A stretch of DNA of 64,000 nucleotides from contig CAVARE010000042.1 of NCBI GenBank assembly GCA_963591145.1, positions 9,732-73,731 of the forward strand, read 5' to 3'. Position 1 is the first letter of the stretch. Each line of letters begins with the position of its first letter. The notes beneath the pieces are model-generated. The model saw nothing but the letters and a program-made list of their open reading frames with translations, did no database searches and had not been told where the DNA came from. This DNA comes from RGIG5612 sp963591145. Its GTDB lineage: Bacteria > Bacillota > Clostridia > Lachnospirales > Lachnospiraceae. The position numbers and the translations under genes are program-made. Positions 1-8,195 of the stretch are shown here, in pieces.

Positions 1-31
1 TACAACCATATTTAAGTTCGAATTCCTTCAT
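1..31 (-). CDS. AICAR formyltransferase, N-terminal fragment (split PurH type)
   Basis: Only the first ten codons are in the window; the gene continues past the left edge. The visible start reads MKEFELKYGC, which resembles the opening of clostridial stand-alone AICAR formyltransferases. That family carries out the formyl transfer step that fused PurH does elsewhere. An AAGGAG ribosome site lies eight bases upstream of the ATG. It follows the IMP cyclohydrolase by about 46 bases in the same direction, so it is probably the next gene of the purE operon. The fragment is short, so the call rests mainly on context plus the N-terminal match. Confidence 0.6.
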   Translation of the reverse strand, partial: MKEFELKYGC

Positions 32-77
32 TTGAATACTCCTTTATGAGATGATGTGCCGCGAGCCGCAGCATGTC

Positions 78-797
78 TTATTTGTTCTTATTGATAAGCA
101 TTGATTCTGTGTCGCCGCTTGTAAGGTCAGTATATCTTACATACAGAGAGATCTTATTGTCGGCGTCGAGAGCGTCCCACAGAGCATTGGTGAATTCCTC
201 AATATCGTCCGAGGTTGCGATTCTCTCAGGCTCACCCTGGAAAGTTGGGATAGGATTGTCGTCGCATACATAGGTATGAATGAAATGTCCGAGACCTGCG
301 ATAGGCTTGTATGAGAAGAAGTAGCGGTTGCATGCGCTTCCCTGCGCATCCGCACTCTTAAGGATACTCATTTTGTAGGTGAAATCATTATCCTCAAATG
401 TCAGCATGCCGCTGATACGAGGTGTGAAATTCGGAGCATCAGGTTCGAACTCGCGAGTCTGGAGGGCTGAGTTGAAGCATTTGCCGTCCTTAATGAAGTC
501 ATAGATGGTATCGGTCTGGTCGCCGTTTGTGACGATCAGTTTATTCTCGTATTCTCTTACGGCTGCATAGATTATAAGGCTCGGGTCTTCGACCTTGCTG
601 CTGTCAAATGGTTCCGTAAATACGGCATCGTCTCTCTCAACAAAGACGCGGTTGCGGCTGTTGGCGCTGCGGCCCATGATGAAATATGCCGAAACGGCCT
701 TCTTGCCATCAGGAGTCTTGCCGATGATTATGCCTCGTCCCACGTAGGAGTTGCCCTTGATGAGTTCGTCTATAGTATTGATCTTGTAAATATCCAT
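78..797 (-). CDS. IMP cyclohydrolase, PurO-like family
   Basis: A 239-residue protein matching the archaeal-type IMP cyclohydrolase family (PF07826 type). This family closes FAICAR to IMP, the last step of purine synthesis, and replaces the cyclohydrolase half of PurH. The sequence opens MDIYKINTIDEL and has the family-typical stretches around GRGIIIGKTPDG and YFIMGRSANSRNR. I chose the ATG at 797 because GTGAGGA lies just upstream; a further in-frame ATG at 824 would overlap purN. The gene follows purN by 13 bases and precedes an AICAR formyltransferase, so together they replace bifunctional PurH. Confidence 0.85.
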   Translation of the reverse strand: MDIYKINTIDELIKGNSYVGRGIIIGKTPDGKKAVSAYFIMGRSANSRNRVFVERDDAVFTEPFDSSKVEDPSLIIYAAVREYENKLIVTNGDQTDTIYDFIKDGKCFNSALQTREFEPDAPNFTPRISGMLTFEDNDFTYKMSILKSADAQGSACNRYFFSYKPIAGLGHFIHTYVCDDNPIPTFQGEPERIATSDDIEEFTNALWDALDADNKISLYVRYTDLTSGDTESMLINKNK

Positions 798-810
798 TAT
801 TTTCCTCACT

Positions 811-1425
811 TTATCTGTTCTCAATTATCTGCTTAGATATCTGCTCGGCAGCTGCCGGCAGGATCTTCCACTCAGCCAGACGCATAACACGCTTTTGCAG
901 TGATTCAGGGGTATCATTTTCCCTTACTGTAACAGCCTTCTGCATTATGATCTCGCCGCCATCAGGGATTTCGTTAACGAAATGAACGGTGGCTCCGGTG
1001 ACCTTCACGCCCTTAGCGAGAGCTGCCTCATGGACATGCAGTCCGTAGAAGCCTTCCCCGCAAAATGATGGGATCAGTGAAGGATGTATGTTGATGATCC
1101 TGTGATCGTACCTCTTAGTGAAATCTTCACTTAATATGCTCATGAATCCTGCCAGGATGATCAGATCGATATTATTGTCGTCAAGAGCCTTGATCATTTC
1201 TTCTTCCATGGCCTGCTGGCTGCCGCAATCCTTCCTTGTGATAACTGCGGACTTGATGCCGGCATTTGCGGCTCTTGTCAGAGCATATGCATCCTTTTTG
1301 TTGGAAATAACCAGCTTTATCTGGCCGCTTGTAAGGACTCCCTTTCCCTGGGCGTCAATAAGTGCCTGCAGATTCGTGCCGCCGCCTGATACTAAAACAG
1401 CAATATTTGCTTTATTTTCAGCCAT
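811..1425 (-). CDS. purN: phosphoribosylglycinamide formyltransferase
   Basis: PurN (GART) transfers a formyl group from 10-formyl-THF to GAR. The 204-residue product begins MAENKANIAVLVSGGGTNLQ, with the family's glycine-rich SGGGTNL motif near residues 13-19. It also has the NIHPSLIPSF segment that binds folate and catalyses transfer, and TGATVHFVNEIPDGG. Length is normal for the family. The start at 1425 is preceded by GGAGG; longer in-frame extensions run into purM. It is 25 bases downstream of purM. Confidence 0.95.
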   Translation of the reverse strand: MAENKANIAVLVSGGGTNLQALIDAQGKGVLTSGQIKLVISNKKDAYALTRAANAGIKSAVITRKDCGSQQAMEEEMIKALDDNNIDLIILAGFMSILSEDFTKRYDHRIINIHPSLIPSFCGEGFYGLHVHEAALAKGVKVTGATVHFVNEIPDGGEIIMQKAVTVRENDTPESLQKRVMRLAEWKILPAAAEQISKQIIENR

Positions 1426-1450
1426 TTTATCCTCCGATTCCTGTGGCAGA

Positions 1451-2491
1451 TTACAGGATTGTAATCTTATCATCGCTTGCGATGATCTCACCGATGACAT
1501 ATGCGTCGATGCCATTTGCCTTAAATGTGCTGATAGCTGCATCAGCTGTATCCTTAGATGCGATAACAGTCATGCCGACGCCCATGTTATATGTATTGAA
1601 CATGTCTCGTTCGCTGATGCCGCCCAGCTTCTGGATCATATTGAAGATAGGCAGAATCTTAACATCAGACTTGCTAATCTTAGCTCCGAGACCGTCCGGG
1701 ATAGAACGAGGAATGTTCTCGTAGAAGCCGCCGCCTGTGATATGGCTGATGCCGTGAATGTCAGCTGCCTTGAGAGCTGCCAGAACCGGCTTAACGTAGA
1801 TCTTGGTTGGGGTAAGGAGTGACTCGCCGATAGTCATGCCCAGCTCATCGCTGTATACATTAAGGTCGGCATTTTCAACATCGAATACCTTACGAACCAG
1901 TGAGAATCCATTAGAATGAACACCAGTTGAAGGAAGAGCAATCACAACATCGCCAGCCTTCATTGTGGCTGAATTGATGATATTGCATTTGTCTACGACA
2001 CCTACAGAGAAGCCTGCCAGGTCGAAATCGTCAGCGGCCATGGTGCCCGGATGCTCTGCGGTCTCGCCGCCTACCAGCGCACAGCCTGACTGAACGCAGC
2101 CCTCGGCTACACCAGATACCAGCGTTGCCACCTTCTCGGGAATATTCTTGCCGATGGCGATATAGTCCAGGAAGAAAAGTGGCTCAGCGCCGCAGCAGAT
2201 GATATCATTAACGCACATAGCGACGCAGTCGATGCCGACTGTATCGAACTTACCTATCAGCTGTGCGATACGCTGCTTAGTTCCGACACCGTCTGTGCCG
2301 GATACTAATACCGGCTCCTTCATTTCCTTGATATCCGGGGCAAATAGTCCTCCGAATCCTCCGATACCTGTAAGAACGCCAGGTGTAAATGTGCGCTCTA
2401 CAGAAGCTTTCATAAGCTTGACTCCCTTATAACCAGCTTCGATATCAACGCCGGCTGCTGCATAAGCTTCAGATCTTGAATTCTCGTGCAT
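1451..2491 (-). CDS. purM: phosphoribosylformylglycinamidine cyclo-ligase (AIR synthetase)
   Basis: PurM converts FGAM and ATP to AIR in the cytoplasm. The 346-residue sequence has the hallmark N-terminus with YAAAGVDIEAGYKGVKLMK, then VSGTDGVGTKQ, the CVNDIICCGAEPLFFLDY segment and GGGFYENIPR near the C-terminus. Length is typical. The start at 2491 follows AGGAGA. It lies downstream of purE across a 210-base gap filled by a palindromic repeat, so that repeat sits inside the operon and could affect purM expression. Confidence 0.96.
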   Translation of the reverse strand: MHENSRSEAYAAAGVDIEAGYKGVKLMKASVERTFTPGVLTGIGGFGGLFAPDIKEMKEPVLVSGTDGVGTKQRIAQLIGKFDTVGIDCVAMCVNDIICCGAEPLFFLDYIAIGKNIPEKVATLVSGVAEGCVQSGCALVGGETAEHPGTMAADDFDLAGFSVGVVDKCNIINSATMKAGDVVIALPSTGVHSNGFSLVRKVFDVENADLNVYSDELGMTIGESLLTPTKIYVKPVLAALKAADIHGISHITGGGFYENIPRSIPDGLGAKISKSDVKILPIFNMIQKLGGISERDMFNTYNMGVGMTVIASKDTADAAISTFKANGIDAYVIGEIIASDDKITIL

Positions 2492-2547
2492 GTCTGTTCT
2501 CCTTTAGTTAATCTTCTATAATTGCAAAATGTAATTTTCATGTTATT

Positions 2548-2690
2548 GCCACGGCACAGTTTTTAGTTTGTTATGCGTGCCGTGAACCTCGGCATGCAGC
2601 CCCTGCTCGAAAACGCCTACGCTGATTGTTTTCTCGCAGGGAGCTGCGCCATCCCGGCACGGCAATACAAAGTTTTTTATGTGCCGTGGC
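2548..2690. repeat. Dispersed palindromic repeat, full copy with nested inverted ends
   Basis: The outer ends are inverted copies (GCCACGGCAC at 2548-2557 and GTGCCGTGGC at 2681-2690). Inside lies an 88-base core (2577-2664) starting GTGCCGTGAACCTCGGC and ending CCCGGCACGGCA. The core contains GAAAACGCC...GCTGATTGTTTTC, which pairs as an inner hairpin. The same sequence recurs at 8125, 20555, 37024, 57327, 62232 and 63972. It fills the purE-purM gap and would fold into a long imperfect hairpin in the operon transcript. Confidence 0.85.
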
Positions 2691-2700
2691 GTTCAGCATT

Positions 2701-3195
2701 TCACTTGCTAAACTGCGCAGCAATCGCCGCATCTTTGGCCAGAACTTTCTGGGCGCCTTCCTCACGCATAGCATCTAACCTGGCAGCGAGCTCAGGCTCT
2801 GACACGGCGAGAATTTCGGCGGCAAGTAAAGCGGCATTGGCGGCTCCGTTGATTGCTACAGTTGCTACCGGGATACCGGATGGCATCTGTACAGTCGACA
2901 GAAGCGCGTCAATGCCGTCGAGTGTAGTTGATTTGCATGGAATTCCTATAACAGGAAGAGTAGTATTAGCGGCTATGGCACCTGCGAGATGTGCTGCCAT
3001 TCCGGCTGCTCCGATGAGAACACCGAAACCGTTAGCTCTGGCATTTGCCGAGAAATCTCTGGCCTGCTCAGGAGTTCTGTGCGCTGAATATATATGAACC
3101 TCATAAGGTATACTGAGGCTTTCGAGCATGTCAATTGCTTTCTGAACGACAGGCATATCACTGTCGCTTCCCATGATGATTCCTACTTTTTTCAT
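2701..3195 (-). CDS. purE: N5-carboxyaminoimidazole ribonucleotide mutase
   Basis: Class I PurE moves the carboxyl group of N5-CAIR to give CAIR. The 164-residue product starts MKKVGIIMGSDSDMPVVQ, and the GSDSDMP motif binds the ribose phosphate. SAHRTPEQA and the GAAGMAAHLAGAIAANTTLPVIG region follow, as in all PurE. The start at 3195 has AGGAGAA upstream. This is the first gene of the operon and lies directly behind the ZTP riboswitch and its terminator. I see no purK in the window. Confidence 0.96.
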   Translation of the reverse strand: MKKVGIIMGSDSDMPVVQKAIDMLESLSIPYEVHIYSAHRTPEQARDFSANARANGFGVLIGAAGMAAHLAGAIAANTTLPVIGIPCKSTTLDGIDALLSTVQMPSGIPVATVAINGAANAALLAAEILAVSEPELAARLDAMREEGAQKVLAKDAAIAAQFSK

Positions 3196-3207
3196 AGATA
3201 ATTCTCC

Positions 3208-3352
3208 TAAAAATAAATAAGGGCGCAGTTAAAAAAGCTTTTAACTGTGCCCAGACGGTCGGCTTACGAAATGCATGCTATGAGTCGCATGTCATCTCAT
3301 TAATTCTTTGCTCCCTCACAGTTCGCTGTGTCATCCGTCAGTCACAAAGAAT
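3208..3352 (-). promoter_or_regulatory. ZTP riboswitch (pfl motif) with overlapping terminator, controlling purE
   Basis: Read on the minus strand, the leader has a stem ATTCTTTG/CAAAGAAT (3345-3352 with 3303-3310) enclosing GTGACTGACG and GGGAGC, both hallmarks of the ZTP aptamer. About 40 bases later comes GCCGACCGTCTGGGC (3249-3263), the conserved second domain that forms the pseudoknot. The last bases of that domain are shared with a terminator stem (3221-3252) followed by a T-rich run. Ligand binding should therefore prevent terminator formation and switch on purE when ZTP/ZMP accumulates during 10-formyl-THF shortage. That mechanism is known for the class; here it is inferred from the overlap. 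Confidence 0.88.
3221..3252 (-). terminator. Rho-independent terminator of the ZTP riboswitch
   Basis: On the minus strand, GGGCACAGTTAAAA pairs with TTTTAACTGCGCCC around an AGCT-type loop, followed by TTATTTATTTTT. The 5' arm begins with the GGGC that also ends the aptamer's conserved CTGGGC, so terminator and aptamer are mutually exclusive. Confidence 0.88.
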
Positions 3353-3367
3353 CTTTATACTACGCGG

Positions 3368-3396
3368 ATTTTAACATGCGGGCATGTCCTTTTCAA
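3368..3396 (-). promoter_or_regulatory. Sigma-70-type promoter of the purE operon
   Basis: On the minus strand, -35 TTGAAA (3391-3396), 17-base spacer, -10 TAAAAT (3368-3373). Transcription would start near 3361, directly before the riboswitch P1 stem, leaving a leader of about 165 bases ahead of purE. Confidence 0.75.
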
Positions 3397-3503
3397 GGCA
3401 AAATGCTTCTGAAATCGCACTTTTATGCATGTTCTATAAGCATGCATAATGGCAAATGCTGACACCCGCATATTTGGATTGAAATAATACAATGCTGTCA
3501 GAC

Positions 3504-4502
3504 TTATGACGGGACTGCATTATATGAGAACAGGTTAAACAGCCACTGAGCCTGATTGGACATGGAAAATGAATATCTGCCGTCTGTCTCACAGGCTGCG
3601 TGAGCGACTATCTGAAGCTTCGGCATTATCTCAGACTGCGAGTCAGCATTTGCCTGATCGTTATATGCAGCCAATAGAAACTGAGCATTAAATAATGTGC
3701 ATGCCATCGGAATATGATAATCGCTGGTGATTATGGCGATGTCCTTGATCTGCGGATAATCAGCCGTGATGATATTGTATGTGAAGACGGCATTTTCTAC
3801 TGTGGTCTTAGAATTATCTTCTATCATAATGCGGCTTTCGTTGATGCCATTTTCCATGAGCCATTCAGCCATGGCATCGGCTTCTGTGGCGGATGGATTC
3901 TCTGAGGCTGTGCCGCCTCCGGTGACAGCGATGAATGCATGAGGATATTTTTCGGCACATTCCAGTGCGAGATTAAGCCTGTCTATAAGCTCCTGTCGCA
4001 TGGAGCCGTCCTTATTAAGACCGAAGCCTAAGACCATGAGGCACAGGCTGTCATCATCTGCCAGATCGTCAGGAAGCCCTGACATATTGATATAGCCGTC
4101 AGCGTTAGCTTCGTGCCAGTAATTGATGATCTTGCTGATGCAGTCCGCATAAACAGGATTAGACTCTGAGAAATCGTCAAGAAGCGAGGCCGCCTTAGAA
4201 TCATCATAGGCTGCTGCCGCATTTATAATGTCTGATAATTTGGAAGATTCTTCTTTAGAAAGAACAGAATTGCTTGAATTGCTGCCATTGTCCTCGTTGG
4301 CAGCAGATGTCTTTTCATTACCGTCGGCAGATGTAATATCTCCGTCAGTGGTTGATTCATTATCAGCGGCAGAACTGACAGAAACATCCGAAGATGTTCT
4401 GTCAGTATCTGTCGTCTGATCAGAAGACTTGCATCCAGTCAAAAGGGTTGTGCACATAGTTACAAGTATCAATGATTTGATAAATATGCTTGAAGCTTTC
4501 AT
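3504..4502 (-). CDS. lipoprotein with YdcF-like (DUF218) domain
   Basis: The 332-residue product starts with a lipoprotein signal peptide ending in the lipobox LLTGC, so Cys24 should carry the lipid anchor. A Ser/Asp/Thr-rich linker follows to about residue 90. The C-terminal half is a DUF218/YdcF-type domain: LMVLGFGL, then VTGGGTASENPSATEADAM, then IEDNSKTTVENA and ITSDYHIPMA. Relatives include SanA/YdcF proteins linked to envelope integrity; their substrate is unsettled. AAGGAG precedes the ATG. It lies about 70 bases downstream of the secreted nucleotidase-like gene, suggesting co-transcription. Confidence 0.75.
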   Translation of the reverse strand: MKASSIFIKSLILVTMCTTLLTGCKSSDQTTDTDRTSSDVSVSSAADNESTTDGDITSADGNEKTSAANEDNGSNSSNSVLSKEESSKLSDIINAAAAYDDSKAASLLDDFSESNPVYADCISKIINYWHEANADGYINMSGLPDDLADDDSLCLMVLGFGLNKDGSMRQELIDRLNLALECAEKYPHAFIAVTGGGTASENPSATEADAMAEWLMENGINESRIMIEDNSKTTVENAVFTYNIITADYPQIKDIAIITSDYHIPMACTLFNAQFLLAAYNDQANADSQSEIMPKLQIVAHAACETDGRYSFSMSNQAQWLFNLFSYNAVPS

Positions 4503-4574
4503 AAAAACTCCTTTTTATGCACGAAGGGCAGAGGGCTTATTTGTTTTCGACGGACACAAGGTTCTTACAAATGA

Positions 4575-6752
4575 TTATTCGGCCGGAATAACTCTTCCGC
4601 CTGGGCATACTTCATCAGGAAGGATTGTATAATCAGCTTCACTTAAATATTCACAGAAGTATTTCGCCATGTCTGTATTTGACTGAACGAATGTCTTATC
4701 CTCAGGAGCGTTATCAATGTCACCGCCGCCAGCTTCTGCTGCGCATCCAACAGTCCATGAATCATCTACGAGATATTCACCATCTTCGTAGATTACTTCG
4801 TCTCCAACAGCGAGATAAACAACTTCATGTGTATCAGCATCGTACTTACATGTAAGGCCGGATACCTGCATCATGTTATTGTTTTCCTCACCTATCTTTT
4901 CACAGCTTGTATTCATCTTGCTTACAAGTTCTTCAGCTGTATATTCAGCATAATAGATTTTAAGAGGATTTGCAAATACACTTAATGCATCAATAAGTGT
5001 AATGTCGCCTGCATCAATAGAAGAACGAATCCAGTATCCCGGATAAAGGGCAATAGAGATCTCGTTTTCTGTCCATAATTTCTGAGCAGTATAAAGAATT
5101 GAGTCTGCAACCAGGTCACCCAGGTTGGTCTCATTTGCACGAACGCCGCCGCCGGCATCCTCTGATGAGATACGTTCACCGTTTAAGAAAAATTCGGTGC
5201 TGGCCCATACTGTAGAGTATCCGTCCTCATCGAGGCGGGCATAAGCATCATCTACTTCGGCCTGAACCTCAGCATCTGGTTCTATGCCGGCAAATGTTCC
5301 ATCCTCTGCCGGAACTATATTTTCACAGTCTTCAGCGATGACCTTGCCATCCTTGAGATACATATACAATACGCCGATAGCAGCGCCCTTGCAGCTGGCC
5401 TGATTTACAGTCGGATCATTGCCATATCCTGTGAAGATATATCCCTCACCGTCGTTGATGACCGAATGGGTATGAGCGTCAATGATCGCATCAATTCCAG
5501 TGGTCTTCATGGCAACCTGTGCAGAGTTGGTATCATTAGAAGATCCTTCGGTTGAATCTGCGCCCATCCATCCTGTATGGCAGAGCATGATCACAACGGA
5601 GGCGCCGTCGGCTGCGAGAGCATCAGACATGGTCTGTGCTGTATTAACAGTATTCATACCGCCTGTAAAGTATGCATCTGTAAGAGATCCGCCCTGGGTG
5701 GATTCACCGAACAGACCGATCTTAGTTCCATTTAATGTTTCTATTACAGCACCGTCTGTTACAGCATTTTCCCCTGCAGTCAGATTGTAATCAGCCAGAT
5801 TAAGTGCTGAGAAGTCTACAGTACCATCGTCATTTAATGACAGAACATCAGGATAGAGACTTACCAGCTTCTCAGCGCCGACAGCTGCCTCGTAAGATTC
5901 AGCATAGGCCTCCATGTCGATGTCCTCGCTGGCTTTCTGGTTGGCCAGAAGAGTTGTTACTCCTGTCTTATCGCCGAGTATTGAGAGGAAATAAGTCTGA
6001 ATACCCTTGTTTGTAAGGCCTGCGTCGTTATTGCCCCAGGTTATATAATCGTAGATATCATTCATTACATTAGGAATGAATTCGCCTTCATATATATGGG
6101 CAACTGCATTGCCGCCAGCGTAGATATCACCGCCGTTAACGGCCAGCACGAGAGAATATTTGCCGCTGTCGATCAGCTGATTCTTAAGTCCCTTAACGTA
6201 AGGCTCAGATGACAGCTCACCATGGGTATCATTTGTATGAATGATGGCAACGACCTCGTCATAGTCGCTTAAAAATTGAACATTTCCTATGATATCGCCG
6301 TTATTAACAGATGAACTCTCTGAGAAAAATACAATGACAGGTACGTCAGCTTCTACTGTTGCGCCGTCTTCTATTTCGAGCTTATCTACAACGCAGTTAT
6401 CATCGACATGCCAGGTTTCGCCTGCGGCTACGGTGATGTCTCCGAGACTCTCACCAGCATCCTCGCCAGTATAAAGTCCGGTCAGATCTCTTTCGTTAAC
6501 CTGAGGCTCATACGTATCCTCGGTGATTATAACCTCATCAGCTGTAAGTGGTGTGGCAGAAACCTTGTTGGAATCTTCCTTGCCGCCACCGCCTGATCCA
6601 CCGCCGCCAGGGCCGCCTGCCGAATCACCGCCGCCGGAAGCATTCTCGGTGCCAGGGGCACCGCCTCCTGCAGGGGCGTCAGCTGCAAATGCAGTAGCCG
6701 ATAAGCTCATCGCCGTACACATAGCAATGAATACACATAATAATTTTTTCAT
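4575..6752 (-). CDS. secreted 5'-nucleotidase/metallophosphatase family protein (UshA-like)
   Basis: A 725-residue exported protein. A signal peptide ends near AFAADA (about residue 25), followed by a Gly-rich linker (about 28-57) and a small beta-rich segment. The metallophosphatase domain has HTNDTHGE (172-179), NGGD (206-209), CHTGW (391-395) and DAHTHS (425-430). The C-terminal 5'-nucleotidase domain contains NETNLGDLVADSI. The family hydrolyses nucleotides or related phosphoesters outside the cell. The motif that is normally GNH[DE] reads GNND (240-243), so the usual catalytic His is Asn here; activity may be altered. AGGAGG precedes the start. No C-terminal sortase signal is visible. 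Confidence 0.82.
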   Translation of the reverse strand: MKKLLCVFIAMCTAMSLSATAFAADAPAGGGAPGTENASGGGDSAGGPGGGGSGGGGKEDSNKVSATPLTADEVIITEDTYEPQVNERDLTGLYTGEDAGESLGDITVAAGETWHVDDNCVVDKLEIEDGATVEADVPVIVFFSESSSVNNGDIIGNVQFLSDYDEVVAIIHTNDTHGELSSEPYVKGLKNQLIDSGKYSLVLAVNGGDIYAGGNAVAHIYEGEFIPNVMNDIYDYITWGNNDAGLTNKGIQTYFLSILGDKTGVTTLLANQKASEDIDMEAYAESYEAAVGAEKLVSLYPDVLSLNDDGTVDFSALNLADYNLTAGENAVTDGAVIETLNGTKIGLFGESTQGGSLTDAYFTGGMNTVNTAQTMSDALAADGASVVIMLCHTGWMGADSTEGSSNDTNSAQVAMKTTGIDAIIDAHTHSVINDGEGYIFTGYGNDPTVNQASCKGAAIGVLYMYLKDGKVIAEDCENIVPAEDGTFAGIEPDAEVQAEVDDAYARLDEDGYSTVWASTEFFLNGERISSEDAGGGVRANETNLGDLVADSILYTAQKLWTENEISIALYPGYWIRSSIDAGDITLIDALSVFANPLKIYYAEYTAEELVSKMNTSCEKIGEENNNMMQVSGLTCKYDADTHEVVYLAVGDEVIYEDGEYLVDDSWTVGCAAEAGGGDIDNAPEDKTFVQSNTDMAKYFCEYLSEADYTILPDEVCPGGRVIPAE

Positions 6753-7105
6753 CTACCTTCCTCCTTGATATTATTTGTCAAATATCTCCTAAACCACGAA
6801 TACATTGTACCAGAGTGTTGAGCAAATTTGCATAATAAATATGGTATTTTTTTAAGAACTTAAATGCCAGAATGTTTTTTAGTAAAAGATGTGCTATCAT
6901 CTGACTATAAGTGCTTAATGTCAGCTAAGAAGAACTGTCCATAAATGTGGAAGGAATCTGAGAACCAAGGACTGCGCTGCATAGCTGATATTATATTAAA
7001 AAATTAACTATTCAGAATGCCATTACAGAAAGCCTGTCATTGGCGGCTTCTCTGCCTGTCACTGGATAGTCGCTGCGAAATAAATGTAATAATGAAGGAG
7101 AATGC
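6753..7105. other. Intergenic region between divergent nucleotidase and gpsA genes
   Basis: This 353-base gap separates two divergent genes. On the minus strand a possible extended -10 (TGG-TACAAT, 6804-6809) could serve the nucleotidase-like gene. On the plus side there is GAAGGAG before gpsA and a copy of the AACTATTCAGAAT...GATAGTC repeat (about 7008-7072). No gene or RNA was recognised here. Confidence 0.5.
7008..7072. repeat. Short interspersed AACTATTC...GATAGTC repeat
   Basis: TTAACTATTCAGAATGCCAT at the left and GGATAGTCGC at the right form imperfect inverted ends. Similar starts occur at 32041 (GTAACTATTCGGCG, with AGATAGTCAC at its right end), 45712 (GTAACTATTTAGAATCACAT) and, on the other strand, near 20488-20504. 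Its role is unknown. Confidence 0.5.
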
Positions 7106-8125
7106 ATGAAACATTCAGCAAAGATAGGAATAATCGGCACCGGCACATGGGGTACAGCGCTGGCACGAATGCTCAGCAATAGCGGACATAAGGTGACGGC
7201 ATGGTCTGCCATTGAGGCAGATTCCGATGCATTAAGGACTACACATGTGCATAAGAACCTGCCTGGTGTAACGATTCCTGAAGAGATAGAATTTACCAAA
7301 GACATAGAAGAAGTATGCACAGATAAGGACATATTAGTATTTGCAGTACCATCTATATATGTCAGAAAGACGGCAGAGAAAGCAGCCCCGTTTATCAGAG
7401 ACGGACAGATAATAGTTGATGTGGCCAAGGGCATGGAGACGGATACAATGCTGTCCATGACAGAGGTGATAGCAGATGTTCTGGCACAGAAACGGCCGGG
7501 ACTTAAGGTGCATCTGGTGGCACTGTCGGGACCTACCCATGCAGAGGAGGTGGCACGGGACATGCCGTCTACCATCGTTGCTGCCAGCAGTGAGATGGAT
7601 ATTGCCAGATATGTTCAGCGGGTTTTCTCTAACTCTGTTATGAGAGTTTATACTAATAGCGATATAAAGGGCGTGGAGATATGCGGTGCGCTGAAGAATA
7701 TTATGGCCATGGCAGCAGGAATTGCTGCAGGTCTGGGATATGGTGATAATCTGAGAGCTGCCATAATTACGAGAGGTCTGGCGGAGATAACCAGACTGGG
7801 TAAGGCCATGGGCTGCCAGGAGCAGACCTTCGCAGGACTTGCGGGAGTGGGAGACCTGATAGTTACCGCTACCAGCAAGCATAGCCGTAATAACAGGGCA
7901 GGTTTTCTCATAGGACAGGGCATGAGCGCGCAGGAAGCCATTAAGGAAGTGGGAATGGTTGTAGAAGGAATCAATATGCTACCGGCTGCCATGGAACTGA
8001 TGCAGAAATATTCAGTAGAGCTTCCCCTGGCTGAGGCAGTTAATAAAGTTGTATTTGAAAATGTCCCTCCGAAGCAGATGTACAGCGCGCTGATGGAGCG
8101 AGAGTTTACAGATGAAGTTTATTGA
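7106..8125 (+). CDS. gpsA: NAD(P)-dependent glycerol-3-phosphate dehydrogenase
   Basis: GpsA reduces dihydroxyacetone phosphate to sn-glycerol-3-phosphate for phospholipid synthesis. The 339-residue sequence has the dinucleotide-binding GTGTWG (residues 11-16), the GVEICGALKNIMAMAAG segment with the catalytic lysine, and the GLAGVGDLIVTATSKHSRN block. Length is normal. GAAGGAG lies just before the ATG. The stop codon is the first base-triplet of a dispersed palindromic repeat, followed by a strong terminator. Confidence 0.96.
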   Translation: MKHSAKIGIIGTGTWGTALARMLSNSGHKVTAWSAIEADSDALRTTHVHKNLPGVTIPEEIEFTKDIEEVCTDKDILVFAVPSIYVRKTAEKAAPFIRDGQIIVDVAKGMETDTMLSMTEVIADVLAQKRPGLKVHLVALSGPTHAEEVARDMPSTIVAASSEMDIARYVQRVFSNSVMRVYTNSDIKGVEICGALKNIMAMAAGIAAGLGYGDNLRAAIITRGLAEITRLGKAMGCQEQTFAGLAGVGDLIVTATSKHSRNNRAGFLIGQGMSAQEAIKEVGMVVEGINMLPAAMELMQKYSVELPLAEAVNKVVFENVPPKQMYSALMEREFTDEVY

Positions 8126-8177
8126 TCAGCGAAGGCGTTTTCGAGCAGGGGCTGCATGCCGAGGTTCACAGCGCGGC
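8125..8177. repeat. Dispersed palindromic repeat, half copy
   Basis: This contains ATCAGCGAAGGCGTTTTCGA, then GCAGGGGCTGCATGCC and GAGGTTCACAGC. It matches the core and one arm of the full copies at 2577 and 57327; the other arm is missing. It begins at the gpsA stop codon. Confidence 0.8.
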
Positions 8178-8195
8178 TTTAATTAGGCATAAATT

